From: Chryseobacterium sp. JAH
Lineage (GTDB): Bacteria > Bacteroidota > Bacteroidia > Flavobacteriales > Weeksellaceae
Direction: 5' to 3'
Length of the DNA stretch: 64,000 nt
NCBI RefSeq assembly: GCF_001507335.1
Contig: NZ_LMAH01000009.1
Coordinates: 94,013 to 158,012 of the forward strand
The notes under the pieces are model-generated. The model saw only the letters and a list, made by a program, of their open reading frames with translations. It did no database searches and was not told the DNA's origin. Below, one piece after another: positions 8,820 to 16,179 of the stretch. Position numbers and translations under genes: made by a program. Numbering within the stretch: position 1 is the first letter of the stretch; the number at the start of each line of letters is the position of its first letter.

Positions 8820-9232
8820 CTTGTTCTTTGTTCTAAAAAATTCTGCAATATGATGGTTGCACTTACTTTATCTATTAATCCTTTCTCCTGTCTCTGTTTT
8901 TTACTTTTCCCACTTTGGGAGATAAAAAACGAGGCCATTTTTGACGTAAACCGCTCATCCAAACGATGAACCTGAATGTTGGGAAATTCAATTTTGAAAC
9001 TTTCTATAAATTTCAAAATATCTGTTTCCACTTCAGAAAGATTCCCCTTTAAATCTGTCGGAAGACCTACAACAATGTCTTCTACCTTGTTTTCATTGAA
9101 ATATTTCTTCAAAAATTCCATTAAAAACTTTGTTTCTACAGTCTTCAGTGCACTGGCAATAATCCTCATATCATCGGTTACTGCAAGGCCACAACGAGCC
9201 TTTCCGTAGTCTATCGCAAGGATTTGTCCCAT
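8816..9232 (-). CDS. ruvX: RuvX/YqgF Holliday-junction resolvase-like RNase H fold protein
   Basis: 138 residues, the normal length. It starts I-L-A-I-D-Y-G-K-A-R-C-G-L-A, the first catalytic Asp strand of the YqgF fold, continues with V-G-L-P-T-D-L-K-G and H-R-L-D-E-R-F-T-S, and ends with a K-G-x-x-D-K-V-S-A helix holding the last acidic residue. YqgF proteins act in pre-16S rRNA 5' processing and possibly in junction resolution. First gene of the ruvX-def unit. The -7 box lies only 7 bases before the ATG, so the mRNA leader should be almost absent. Confidence 0.93.
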   Translation of the reverse strand: MGQILAIDYGKARCGLAVTDDMRIIASALKTVETKFLMEFLKKYFNENKVEDIVVGLPTDLKGNLSEVETDILKFIESFKIEFPNIQVHRLDERFTSKMASFFISQSGKSKKQRQEKGLIDKVSATIILQNFLEQRTR

Positions 9233-9239
9233 AAGTCTG

Positions 9240-9247
9240 CAAATTTA
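9240..9247 (-). promoter_or_regulatory. -7 box TAAATTTG of ruvX-def
   Basis: 7 bases from the ruvX ATG, predicting a leader of only a few nucleotides. Confidence 0.6.
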
Positions 9248-9346
9248 AGAAATTTTAATGATTTTATTCATAACGCAGTTTTTTTTATAAAATGATGTGA
9301 CTTTCCACGTTTTTTTTTATAATTTTATTTAACCAAACTCAAAACT

Positions 9347-9829
9347 ATGAAGAAACTCATCCTAGTAAGACATGCAAAAAGTGATTGGCCGGAAGAAATG
9401 GAAGATTTTGACAGACCATTGGCAGACAAAGGTTTACAAGACGCACTGAAAATGTCTAAGTTTTTAAAAAGTCAAAATATCCTGATTGATCAATTCGTGT
9501 CTAGTCCTGCGGTGAGAGCACTCAGTACATGCAAAGTTTTCAACCAAACGTATCGTTTAGATTGGACGACAAATGCTAAATTATACAATCCTTCGGAAAA
9601 TAATTTCAATTCTGTCATTTACGATCTGGATGATCAGGTCAATTCAGTAGCCTTGTTTTCGCACAATAACGGAATTTCAAATTTTGCCAACTACATTACC
9701 GACAACATTTTCCATTTTTCAACATGTGGTGTCGCAGGTTTTGAAATCGATTGCAACTCGTGGTCTGAATTTGATGGTGCTAGGAAAAAGTTTTTGTTTT
9801 ATTATGAGCCTAATAAAATTCAGTTCTAG
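9347..9829 (+). CDS. sixA: SixA-type histidine phosphatase
   Basis: 160 residues of the histidine phosphatase superfamily. The phosphate-binding R-H-A motif (Arg8, His9) opens the protein in L-V-R-H-A-K-S-D-W; S-S-P-A-V-R-A supplies the second Arg, and F-S-H-N-N-G supplies the second His in the form usual for SixA homologues. SixA removes phosphoryl groups from phosphohistidine domains in E. coli; the target here is unknown. The small membrane protein at 9839 begins 9 bases after the stop and shares the terminator at 10138. Confidence 0.85.
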   Translation: MKKLILVRHAKSDWPEEMEDFDRPLADKGLQDALKMSKFLKSQNILIDQFVSSPAVRALSTCKVFNQTYRLDWTTNAKLYNPSENNFNSVIYDLDDQVNSVALFSHNNGISNFANYITDNIFHFSTCGVAGFEIDCNSWSEFDGARKKFLFYYEPNKIQF

Positions 9830-9838
9830 GATCTTAAA

Positions 9839-10117
9839 ATGAAAAACATACTTAACATCTTTATTCTTTTATTCAGTATTTTTTGCCTGGGATATATGTT
9901 GTTTATGGTTTATTATAGTTTAGGTTTTTTAGTTAAAATTGAGTTGGTCAACGTTGTTGCAGAACTTCTGACCATTCCCATAATTATAGGAATGATTTTC
10001 TTGTTCTTTTTTAATCTGTTTATTTTAATTAAAAATAAATTCAGATCGGTATCCGTTAATCTTTTGAGTTTATGTGTTCAGCTAGGATGTTTTCTAGTAA
10101 TGTTTTTGGCAGATTAA
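9839..10117 (+). CDS. Small membrane protein, unknown
   Basis: 92 residues with three hydrophobic segments (about 5-30, 42-62, 70-90) and very few charges apart from a K-N-K-F-R loop between segments two and three. No known family recognised. Nine bases separate it from sixA, so it is probably translated from the same mRNA; a terminator follows 20 bases later. Confidence 0.55.
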   Translation: MKNILNIFILLFSIFCLGYMLFMVYYSLGFLVKIELVNVVAELLTIPIIIGMIFLFFFNLFILIKNKFRSVSVNLLSLCVQLGCFLVMFLAD

Positions 10118-10137
10118 TAGATACAATAGCTTTATAA

Positions 10138-10168
10138 ATAAAAAACGGACTAAAAGCCCGTTTTTTAT
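10138..10168. terminator. Bidirectional terminator between sixA operon and serine hydrolase
   Basis: Perfect 11-bp stem ATAAAAAACGG / CCGTTTTTTAT with a 9-base loop, T-rich on both strands, between convergent genes. Confidence 0.85.
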
Positions 10169-10189
10169 TAGTTTTATTTCTAAACTTAA

Positions 10190-11731
10190 TTATTTCCTTT
10201 TTAACTCCAGATCATCAAAATCAAAACTGAAATCTGTGATATCAGAAATGGCTTTCATCTTTGCAGATTCTGCCTTCCCGTTTTCATCGAAGCTGAAAAT
10301 AATGTAAGCATCGGCATCGTAGCTTCGGTCATCCCATTTAATGATAAAAGAATTGTTTGAATAAGGAAGCAATTCTCCTTTCAATCTCGGAGAATTTTTA
10401 CATAAAATTCTGTAGGTATTTCCCTGCTGAACAATTTCTACATCCCCAAACCAGACATCATTATATTTCCCGACAAACTGCTCGGTTTTTGGCTGAAGGT
10501 TTTTATCTTTTTTAAATGCAACTGACTTTGCGAAAGCATCTTTCTTTTGTTTTTCGTATTCTGCATTGGCTTTAGACATTCTGTCGCCATAGGTTTTCAG
10601 CCAGTTTCTGTCGGCAATGCCTAAATAAGAATCTTTTACAGTATTAGTAATTGTATTGAATGCTGCTCCAGACTGCTGATTGGTCAACACCACAATTCCT
10701 AATTTCATATCCGGAATTAAGGTAAACTGAGTTACGGTTCCGATCAATCCGCCTGTATGCTGAACCTGTTTATGACCTTTTACATCACTTAAAAACCATC
10801 CCAATCCATAACCATAAAAACCTGTATCATAAGGATTCTTCATCGCAACCGGACTTGCAATTTGCAAATTCCAAAGCTGCATAATCTGTTTGTCTGAAAC
10901 TAATTTCTTTCCATCTTTAGTTGTAAATCCGTTGAGAAGAAATTCGGCCCATGTTGTCATATCTTTGATATTGCTCATAATTCCTCCGGCTGCGTTGGCT
11001 GTTTCATTCCAGTCGTGAGGAACAGCGATCACTTTTCCGTCTGCAGGTGCATGCGCATCGATTTTATTGGCAACAGCTTTTGCTCTGTTGTAACTTCCGA
11101 AACTTGCATTCATTCCCACAGGTTTCATAATTCTCTGCTCAATAAATTCTGCCCAACTTAATCCGGAAACTCTGTGAATTACTTCTCCGGCAACGATAAA
11201 CATGACATTATTATAATCTAAAGTTGTTCTGAAAGGATTTTCGGGTTTTAAATATCTTACGTTATGGACAATGTCGTTCACTGTTAAGCTTCCACCTTCG
11301 GGAAAGAACATTAAATCGCCTTGTCCCAAACCTAATCCGGCTCTGTGTGTAACTAAATCTTTGATTGTGACATTTTGAGAAACATAAGCATCATTCATCT
11401 GAAATTCAGGAATATATTTTGAAACTTTATCATCCCAGTTCAATTTTCCTTCATCTGCCAAAATTGCTAAAGCGGTACACGTAAATGCCTTTGAATTGGA
11501 AGCAATTCCTACCAAAGTAGTATCGTCCATTGGCTGCTTAGACGTCAAAGACCGTACTCCAAAACCTTTTGAATAAATGATTTTACCGTCTTTGATTACA
11601 CCAACCGACATTCCCGGAACATCGAAAGTTTTTAAAGTATTTTGAATGAGTTCATCCAGTTTTTTTTCTTCGACCTGCGCAAACGAGATAAAAGAGACAA
11701 GAACAAAGAATAGAGATAGCTTTTGCTTCAT
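10190..11731 (-). CDS. Exported serine hydrolase (beta-lactamase/PBP class C fold) with DUF3471
   Basis: About 513 residues from the ATG at 11731. A longer TTG-initiated frame is rejected because the -7 box at 11746-11753 lies inside it. A signal peptide (M-K-Q-K-L-S-L-F-F-V-L-V-S-F-I-S-F-A-Q) directs export. Catalytic motifs are S-N-S-K (nucleophile Ser), Y-N-N and H-T-G-G. The last 100 residues (F-V-G-K-Y-N-D-V-W to the end) form a DUF3471-type beta domain. Such proteins act as D-amino-acid or peptidoglycan-related esterases and peptidases; true beta-lactamase activity is not implied. Single-gene unit, divergent from the phosphodiesterase at 11808. Confidence 0.85.
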   Translation of the reverse strand: MKQKLSLFFVLVSFISFAQVEEKKLDELIQNTLKTFDVPGMSVGVIKDGKIIYSKGFGVRSLTSKQPMDDTTLVGIASNSKAFTCTALAILADEGKLNWDDKVSKYIPEFQMNDAYVSQNVTIKDLVTHRAGLGLGQGDLMFFPEGGSLTVNDIVHNVRYLKPENPFRTTLDYNNVMFIVAGEVIHRVSGLSWAEFIEQRIMKPVGMNASFGSYNRAKAVANKIDAHAPADGKVIAVPHDWNETANAAGGIMSNIKDMTTWAEFLLNGFTTKDGKKLVSDKQIMQLWNLQIASPVAMKNPYDTGFYGYGLGWFLSDVKGHKQVQHTGGLIGTVTQFTLIPDMKLGIVVLTNQQSGAAFNTITNTVKDSYLGIADRNWLKTYGDRMSKANAEYEKQKKDAFAKSVAFKKDKNLQPKTEQFVGKYNDVWFGDVEIVQQGNTYRILCKNSPRLKGELLPYSNNSFIIKWDDRSYDADAYIIFSFDENGKAESAKMKAISDITDFSFDFDDLELKRK

Positions 11732-11745
11732 TTTTTTAATTTTTC

Positions 11746-11753
11746 CAAAGTTA
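11746..11753 (-). promoter_or_regulatory. -7 box TAACTTTG of the serine hydrolase
   Basis: 14 bases from the ATG at 11731; decides that start. Confidence 0.55.
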
Positions 11754-11773
11754 ATCAATTCGGGATTATTGAG

Positions 11774-11781
11774 TAAATTTG
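11774..11781 (+). promoter_or_regulatory. -7 box TAAATTTG of the YfcE-like gene
   Basis: 26 bases before the ATG at 11808, back to back with the minus-strand box at 11746. Confidence 0.55.
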
Positions 11782-11807
11782 CTTTTTAAAGAAATTCTTG
11801 TTCACCG

Positions 11808-12305
11808 ATGACCAAAATCCTACTACTCTCCGATTCCCATTCATACATTGATGAAAGAATTTTAGATTATGCAAAACATGCTGATGAAATTTGGCATTGT
11901 GGTGACTTTGGAAGTTTTGAAATCATTGAACAACTTGAAAAAATAAAACCTCTTAAAGGGGTTTGGGGAAATATTGATGGTGCTAAAATACGTTCTGAGT
12001 TTCCTGAAGTTAACCGTTTTTTCTGCGAAAAAGTGGAAGTTTTAATGATTCACATCGGCGGCTATCCCGGAAAATACACACCGTTAACTCACAAAGAAAT
12101 TTCAGAGAAAGCACCGAAGTTATTTATTTCCGGGCATTCTCACATTTTGAAGGCTATGTATGATCGGAAAAATAATCTTTTACATTTAAATCCGGGAGCT
12201 TGCGGAAAACAGGGATGGCATAAAATGAGAACGATGATGCGTTTTGTGATTGATGGAGAGGAAATAAAAGATTTGGAAGTGATTGAGTTGGGAGCGAAAG
12301 TTTGA
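11808..12305 (+). CDS. YfcE/MJ0936-type metallophosphodiesterase
   Basis: 165 residues, typical for the small calcineurin-like phosphodiesterases. Metal-site motifs in order: L-S-D-S-H-S, H-C-G-D-F-G, G-N-I-D-G, H-I-G-G, and S-G-H-S-H-I with N-P-G-A-C-G. The G-N-I-D in place of G-N-C-D is normal for this subfamily. Cytoplasmic, with activity on phosphodiester model substrates in known members; physiological substrate unknown. Followed by a repeat cluster rather than a clear terminator. Confidence 0.88.
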   Translation: MTKILLLSDSHSYIDERILDYAKHADEIWHCGDFGSFEIIEQLEKIKPLKGVWGNIDGAKIRSEFPEVNRFFCEKVEVLMIHIGGYPGKYTPLTHKEISEKAPKLFISGHSHILKAMYDRKNNLLHLNPGACGKQGWHKMRTMMRFVIDGEEIKDLEVIELGAKV

Positions 12306-12397
12306 GATTTTTCAGTTTAAACTTTTTTTTAAGTAAGTTGAGACATCCATTGATTTTCTTTAATAAACTTACCTTCTTAACTGTTCTTTATTAAAAA

Positions 12398-12432
12398 AGG
12401 ATTGCTTCGTTTCTCGCAATGACAAATAGATG
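12398..12432. repeat. Repeat cluster A, module 1 (ATTGC...GCAAT hairpin)
   Basis: ATTGC (12401-12405) pairs with GCAAT (12416-12420) and is followed by GACAAAT. The same module opens the cluster near 43977. Confidence 0.6.
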
Positions 12433-12442
12433 TAATATGGGA

Positions 12443-12497
12443 TTCCCCTACTCTGGAGGGGTGGCGAAAATTCTGAAAGAATTTTTGACGGAGTGGT
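12443..12497. repeat. Repeat cluster A, module 2 (two hairpins)
   Basis: CCCCT/AGGGG (12445-12461), then AAAATTCT/AGAATTTT (12467-12485), then TTGACGGAGTGGTT. Closely similar in sequence and order to 44013-44067. Confidence 0.75.
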
Positions 12498-12498
12498 T

Positions 12499-12596
12499 CT
12501 AGCCCCGATAGTAACGGTTACCCCACAGTAAGCCATTCGACAGGCTCAGGACAGGCTGGCTTACGAGGAGTATGAGTGGATAGCGGGAATAGCTCC
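12499..12596. repeat. Repeat cluster A, module 3 (AGCCCCG ... AGCGGGAATAGCTCC)
   Basis: Conserved ends TAGCCCCGATAG and AGTGGATAGCGGGAATAGCT match 44139-44227, but the core differs. Here the core is the stem GTAAGCCA (12528-12535) / TGGCTTAC (12557-12564) with a 21-base loop containing TTCGACAGGCTCAGG. Confidence 0.75.
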
Positions 12597-12599
12597 TGA

Positions 12600-12627
12600 A
12601 AATGAGTGATAAGTAATTGGTAATGAA
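12600..12627. repeat. Repeat cluster A, degenerate 7-base tandem array
   Basis: Four units AAATGAG, TGATAAG, TAATTGG, TAATGAA. The same kind of array closes cluster B at 44234-44268. Confidence 0.6.
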
Positions 12628-12685
12628 TATTGATAGATTGGAAAAATCAAGAGATTGCTTCCTTGCATTGATAAAAAGAAAATAT

Positions 12686-13180
12686 ATGAAAATAGGCGAT
12701 AAAGTTTCAGTGGTTGATGAAGATTTGAGCGGAGTAATCACTTCTGTGAATGGAAATATCGTGGTTTTCAAAGATGAATATGGTTTTACCTATCAGTATC
12801 CGAAAGAAAAACTGGTTCCGAAAAACGCTTCTATTTACGAAAATATAAAAGTGGTGCAGAAAGCAGAACCCAGAAAAGTGACTTCTAAGAAACACGATAA
12901 AAACCCTTTGGTTCTTGACCTACATTTTCATAATTTAGTTAAAAATCCGAATGACTATGACAGTTTCGAAAGATTGTTTATGCAGAAGGAAAAATTGGTT
13001 CAAACCATTAATTTCTGTAGAAAAAATCATCTGAAAAGACTGGAAATCGTACACGGAATCGGTGACGGCGTACTTCAGAAATTAGTCTGGGACGTGCTTG
13101 AAAGTCAAACCGGTTTGGATTTTTACAACAAAGAAATTCTTCACCATCAATCGGGTGCGGTAATGGTAGAATTTCACTAA
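12686..13180 (+). CDS. Smr-domain protein with KOW-like N-terminus
   Basis: 164 residues from the ATG at 12686 (M-K-I-G-D-K-V-S-V-V-D-E-D); an upstream extension of the frame runs into the repeat cluster and is rejected. Residues 1-50 form a small beta-domain (G-D-K-V ... G-N-I-V-V-F-K-D). Residues about 75-164 are an Smr domain with the family motifs L-D-L-H-F-H and H-G-I-G-D-G-V-L-Q-K-L-V. Smr domains of MutS2-like proteins are nucleases or RNA/DNA-binding modules; there is no MutS part here. The stop codon TAA is the first part of the next gene's -7 box. Confidence 0.8.
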   Translation: MKIGDKVSVVDEDLSGVITSVNGNIVVFKDEYGFTYQYPKEKLVPKNASIYENIKVVQKAEPRKVTSKKHDKNPLVLDLHFHNLVKNPNDYDSFERLFMQKEKLVQTINFCRKNHLKRLEIVHGIGDGVLQKLVWDVLESQTGLDFYNKEILHHQSGAVMVEFH

Positions 13181-13185
13181 ATTTG
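13178..13185 (+). promoter_or_regulatory. -7 box TAAATTTG of DUF3822-rsmD, overlapping the upstream stop codon
   Basis: Its TAA is the stop of the Smr gene; 13 bases separate it from the ATG at 13199. Confidence 0.55.
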
Positions 13186-13198
13186 CAGCAATTGTTAT

Positions 13199-13915
13199 AT
13201 GAACTTACTTACTTTACTTTTTACCAAAGACGGGCTGATCTATCAGATTTCCAAGAACAAAAATGTTTTGGAAGAGAAGTCTTATCTTGTGAATGAAGAA
13301 TCTCCTGCAAATTATATCGCTGACAAACTGGATGAAGCATTGCTGAAACAGAGATATGATGAAATTTCTGTGGTCTCGGCGCTCAATCATTTTACTTTGA
13401 TGCCGGAAGGTTTTTCTGAGCACGAGGCAGGTTATGATCTGATTGCATTCAATGCTCCTGTTGATAAGGAAAATGAGGAATTGATGCTTTCAGTAAATAA
13501 GAAGTTTCAAGTGCAGTTTTATTATACTTTTCCGAAGGAATTTTACACAAAAATTAAAGATCTTTCGATTCCTGTGAAATTTAATTTTTCGGGAGAGAAG
13601 TTTTTAAATTCAATACAAAATAAAAACAATAAAGAAATTCACATCAATCTTTATCATAACCAGTGTGAGTTTTTTGCGATCGCCAATAAGAAGGTGATTT
13701 TATACAACAATCTCGACGTCAACTCAGAGGTGGATTTTCTTTATTTCGTGATGTTTACTTTAAGCAAAATCGGTTTCGGAATTAACGACACCAACTTTTT
13801 TGTCTACGGCGAAACAACAGAAAACGAAACATTCATCTCAGAGCTTCAGAAGTTTGTAAAGAATATTAAGATTGTTTTTGATAATATTCCGATTAAGAAT
13901 TTCATTCTAAATTAG
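13199..13915 (+). CDS. DUF3822 family protein
   Basis: 238 residues. The pattern of a short N-terminal strand, S-V-V-S-A-L-N-H-F-T-L-M-P, then Y-D-L-I-A-F-N-A-P-V and a second actin-like half fits DUF3822, a Bacteroidota family of ASKHA-like appearance that usually precedes rsmD, as it does here. No biochemical function is known to me. No signal peptide. It starts 18 bases after the Smr gene and is followed after 71 bases by rsmD. Confidence 0.75.
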   Translation: MNLLTLLFTKDGLIYQISKNKNVLEEKSYLVNEESPANYIADKLDEALLKQRYDEISVVSALNHFTLMPEGFSEHEAGYDLIAFNAPVDKENEELMLSVNKKFQVQFYYTFPKEFYTKIKDLSIPVKFNFSGEKFLNSIQNKNNKEIHINLYHNQCEFFAIANKKVILYNNLDVNSEVDFLYFVMFTLSKIGFGINDTNFFVYGETTENETFISELQKFVKNIKIVFDNIPIKNFILN

Positions 13916-13986
13916 GTTGCAGGACGCAGATTAAAGAACTTAATCCTTTTCTGCTCACCTATAACCTACTATCTAAAACCTAAAAA

Positions 13987-14583
13987 ATGTACAGAATAAT
14001 TGCCGGCAAGTGGAAAGCCAAAAAAATAGCCGCTCCTAAAAACTTTGACGTAAGACCGACCACCGATTTTGCGAAAGAAGCTTTGTTCAGCATCATCGAA
14101 AATAAATACGATATGCAGGCAAGCTCTGTGCTGGATCTTTTCGCAGGAATTGGCTCTATCACTTTCGAATTTGCGTCCAGAGGCTGCAAAGATGTCACAT
14201 CAGTTGAATTAAACCCTAAACATACTTCATTTTTAAATTCTACTGCAGCAGAACTTGGATTTAGCTTAAATGTAAGTGTGCAGCGTGGCGATGTTTTTGA
14301 CTGGCTGAAAAAATTCAGAAATAAAAAGTCTTACGAGATTGTATTCTCTGATGCACCATTTGAAACTGAAGAGAAAAAATATATGGAACTGATTTCTTTG
14401 GTTCTAAAAAATAAATACCTGAAACCTAACGGAGTTTTCATCGTAGAACATCAAAGCAGAATGAAACTTGATCATCCGAATTTGGTTGACAGTCGAAAGT
14501 ATGGAAATATAACCTTCAGCTTTTTCGAACCTATTGAGGAAGAAACAACGGATTTAGAACAAACAGATCATCAGGAAATTTAA
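13987..14583 (+). CDS. rsmD: 16S rRNA (guanine-966-N2)-methyltransferase RsmD
   Basis: 198 residues. Starts with the family signature R-I-I-A-G-K-W-K, then R-P-T-T-D-F-A-K-E-A-L-F and the SAM-binding loop L-D-L-F-A-G-I-G-S. The catalytic N/D-P-P-Y/F motif reads D-A-P-F (122-125), with Ala in place of the first Pro. It methylates G966 of 16S rRNA (E. coli numbering). Its stop codon lies within a terminator hairpin. Confidence 0.93.
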   Translation: MYRIIAGKWKAKKIAAPKNFDVRPTTDFAKEALFSIIENKYDMQASSVLDLFAGIGSITFEFASRGCKDVTSVELNPKHTSFLNSTAAELGFSLNVSVQRGDVFDWLKKFRNKKSYEIVFSDAPFETEEKKYMELISLVLKNKYLKPNGVFIVEHQSRMKLDHPNLVDSRKYGNITFSFFEPIEEETTDLEQTDHQEI

Positions 14584-14598
14584 TTCCTGATTTTTTTA
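14570..14598 (+). terminator. rsmD terminator overlapping the stop codon
   Basis: ATCAGGAA / TTCCTGAT with a 6-base loop that contains the TAA stop, followed by seven T. Confidence 0.85.
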
Positions 14599-14628
14599 TT
14601 TACATTAGTAGGTACAAATTGAATTACA

Positions 14629-15228
14629 ATGAGCTTTTTAGATCAAATAAAAAACCGATATGCGGTGAAAAAATACAATCCTGAAGCTAAAATCAGTCAG
14701 GATAAAATTGATGAACTGAAAACAATTTTAAATTTAAGTCCGTCCTCGATCAACAGTCAGCCCTGGAATTTTGTATTTATCAAAACACAAAATATCAAAG
14801 AGCAATTGTCTGAATTTTCTTATCACAACAAACAAAAAGTAATCGACTGCAGTCATGTTATTGTGTTTCAGGTGCTGAAAAGTTCTGAACATTTCGAAAA
14901 TCAGATGCATGAGTATCTTAATGAAGTGGGTGTAAATTTTTATAACACTTTGGTAAAACCACATGGTGAAGAATATGTAAAATCGTGGATGGTCCACCAA
15001 GTCTATCTTGCGCTTGGTGTATTTCTCTCAGCGTGCGCTGACATGAAAATTGATTCTACTCCGATGGAAGGAATCCAACCGGATCACTACGATGCTATCA
15101 TCAATAATCTAGATTATGAATCGGTGTTGGCAGTAGCCATCGGTGAAAAGCCTGAAACAGATCATAATCAATTGACCATTACTCCCAAACGAAGATTAAA
15201 CCCAGAAAAAATAATTACTGAAATCTAA
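14629..15228 (+). CDS. Nitroreductase-family NAD(P)H oxidoreductase (NfsB-like)
   Basis: 199 residues with the FMN-binding nitroreductase fold: R-Y-A-V-K-K-Y-N-P at the N-terminus, S-P-S-S-I-N-S-Q-P-W-N-F, a substrate/FMN helix with W-M-V-H-Q-V-Y-L-A-L-G, and D-S-T-P-M-E-G-I-Q-P plus A-I-G-E-K at the end. Length and motifs fit the NfsB/dihydropteridine reductase subgroup, which reduces quinones or nitro compounds. Single-gene unit between two terminators. Confidence 0.88.
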   Translation: MSFLDQIKNRYAVKKYNPEAKISQDKIDELKTILNLSPSSINSQPWNFVFIKTQNIKEQLSEFSYHNKQKVIDCSHVIVFQVLKSSEHFENQMHEYLNEVGVNFYNTLVKPHGEEYVKSWMVHQVYLALGVFLSACADMKIDSTPMEGIQPDHYDAIINNLDYESVLAVAIGEKPETDHNQLTITPKRRLNPEKIITEI

Positions 15229-15242
15229 AATTTTAACACTGC

Positions 15243-15270
15243 AAAAAAACGGGCAAAAGTCCGTTTTTTT
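15243..15270. terminator. Bidirectional terminator nitroreductase/murI
   Basis: AAAAAAACGG / CCGTTTTTTT stem, 8-base loop, between convergent genes. Confidence 0.85.
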
Positions 15271-15283
15271 GATTTACAGATAA

Positions 15284-16114
15284 TTACAATACTTTCAGTT
15301 CCAAATCTATACTTTTTCCGAAGAACTTTTTTGAAATTTTCTCAAAGTTTTTCGTGATATCTGAAAGATAAAACTGATACGTCGCCTTAGGATTATTGGT
15401 ATTAAGAAGATGATACTTATCTAAAATAATATTCAGGTGATTGGCTACAATATTGGGTGAATCGATCACACGAACGCGGTTTCCATAATACTGTTTGATT
15501 TCGTCAATCAATAATGGGTAATGCGTACAACCTAAAATCAGTGTTTCGATATTCTTAAGCTTGGCATTACTCAGATAATTATAAATAATAGAATGCGTAA
15601 TCGGATGGTTTTTAAACCCTTCTTCAATCGCAGGAACCAGCAAAGGCGTCGCCAACTCATCTACTTTGATAAACTTATTGTGCTTGCGAATACTTTTCTT
15701 ATACAGACCTGAATTTACAGTAGCTTTTGTCGCAATGACTCCGACATTATTATGAATTTCATACGCTACTTTTTCCGCAACCGGATTGATAACGTCAATC
15801 ACAGGAACTTTTCCGGCAACAGCTTCCATTACTTCATTCAAAGCATTTGCAGTTGCAGTATTGCAGGCTATTACAATAGCTTTACAGTTTTGTTCCAATA
15901 AGAAATTAGTAATTTTCGTAGAATATCCTATGATCGCTTCTTTTGATTTTTCACCATAGGGAAGATGTTTTGTATCTCCGAAATAGATTAGATCTTCATT
16001 CGGAAGAAGTCTCTTTATTTCTTTGGCAACCGTTAATCCACCTACACCACTATCAAAAATTCCGATAGGCTGTTGAGGCGAAAGATGCGAATAATCCTGT
16101 TTTTTAGTTTTCAA
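15284..16114 (-). CDS. murI: Glutamate racemase
   Basis: 276 residues. Family motifs: I-G-I-F-D-S-G-V-G-G-L-T-V (Asp21), Y-F-G-D-T-K-H-L-P-Y-G, and the two catalytic cysteines in A-C-N-T-A-T-A (Cys84) and L-G-C-T-H-Y-P (Cys196). It converts L- to D-glutamate for peptidoglycan. There is no ATG before residue 96 and an in-frame stop lies 13 bases upstream, so TTG at 16114 is the best start; the -7 box 18 bases before it agrees. Confidence 0.95.
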   Translation of the reverse strand: MKTKKQDYSHLSPQQPIGIFDSGVGGLTVAKEIKRLLPNEDLIYFGDTKHLPYGEKSKEAIIGYSTKITNFLLEQNCKAIVIACNTATANALNEVMEAVAGKVPVIDVINPVAEKVAYEIHNNVGVIATKATVNSGLYKKSIRKHNKFIKVDELATPLLVPAIEEGFKNHPITHSIIYNYLSNAKLKNIETLILGCTHYPLLIDEIKQYYGNRVRVIDSPNIVANHLNIILDKYHLLNTNNPKATYQFYLSDITKNFEKISKKFFGKSIDLELKVL

Positions 16115-16132
16115 ACGAAGTGAAATTTAGTG

Positions 16133-16140
16133 CAAAAATA
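16133..16140 (-). promoter_or_regulatory. -7 box TATTTTTG of murI
   Basis: 18 bases from the TTG start at 16114, supporting the unusual start codon. Confidence 0.5.
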
Positions 16141-16179
16141 CTTAAAGATTTTAAATTGTAGATTTTAGATTCTATTTTT

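Noticed and set aside
10190..11731. Antibiotic-resistance beta-lactamase
   Set aside because: S-x-x-K/Y-x-N/H-T-G-G with a DUF3471 tail is typical of housekeeping serine hydrolases, not AmpC-type resistance enzymes.
12600..12627. CRISPR-like short repeats
   Set aside because: Seven-base degenerate tandem units without spacers; same for 44234-44268. No cas genes.
12499..12771. 90-codon minus-strand frame across repeat cluster A
   Set aside because: Overlaps noncoding repeats and the start of the Smr gene; no family signal.
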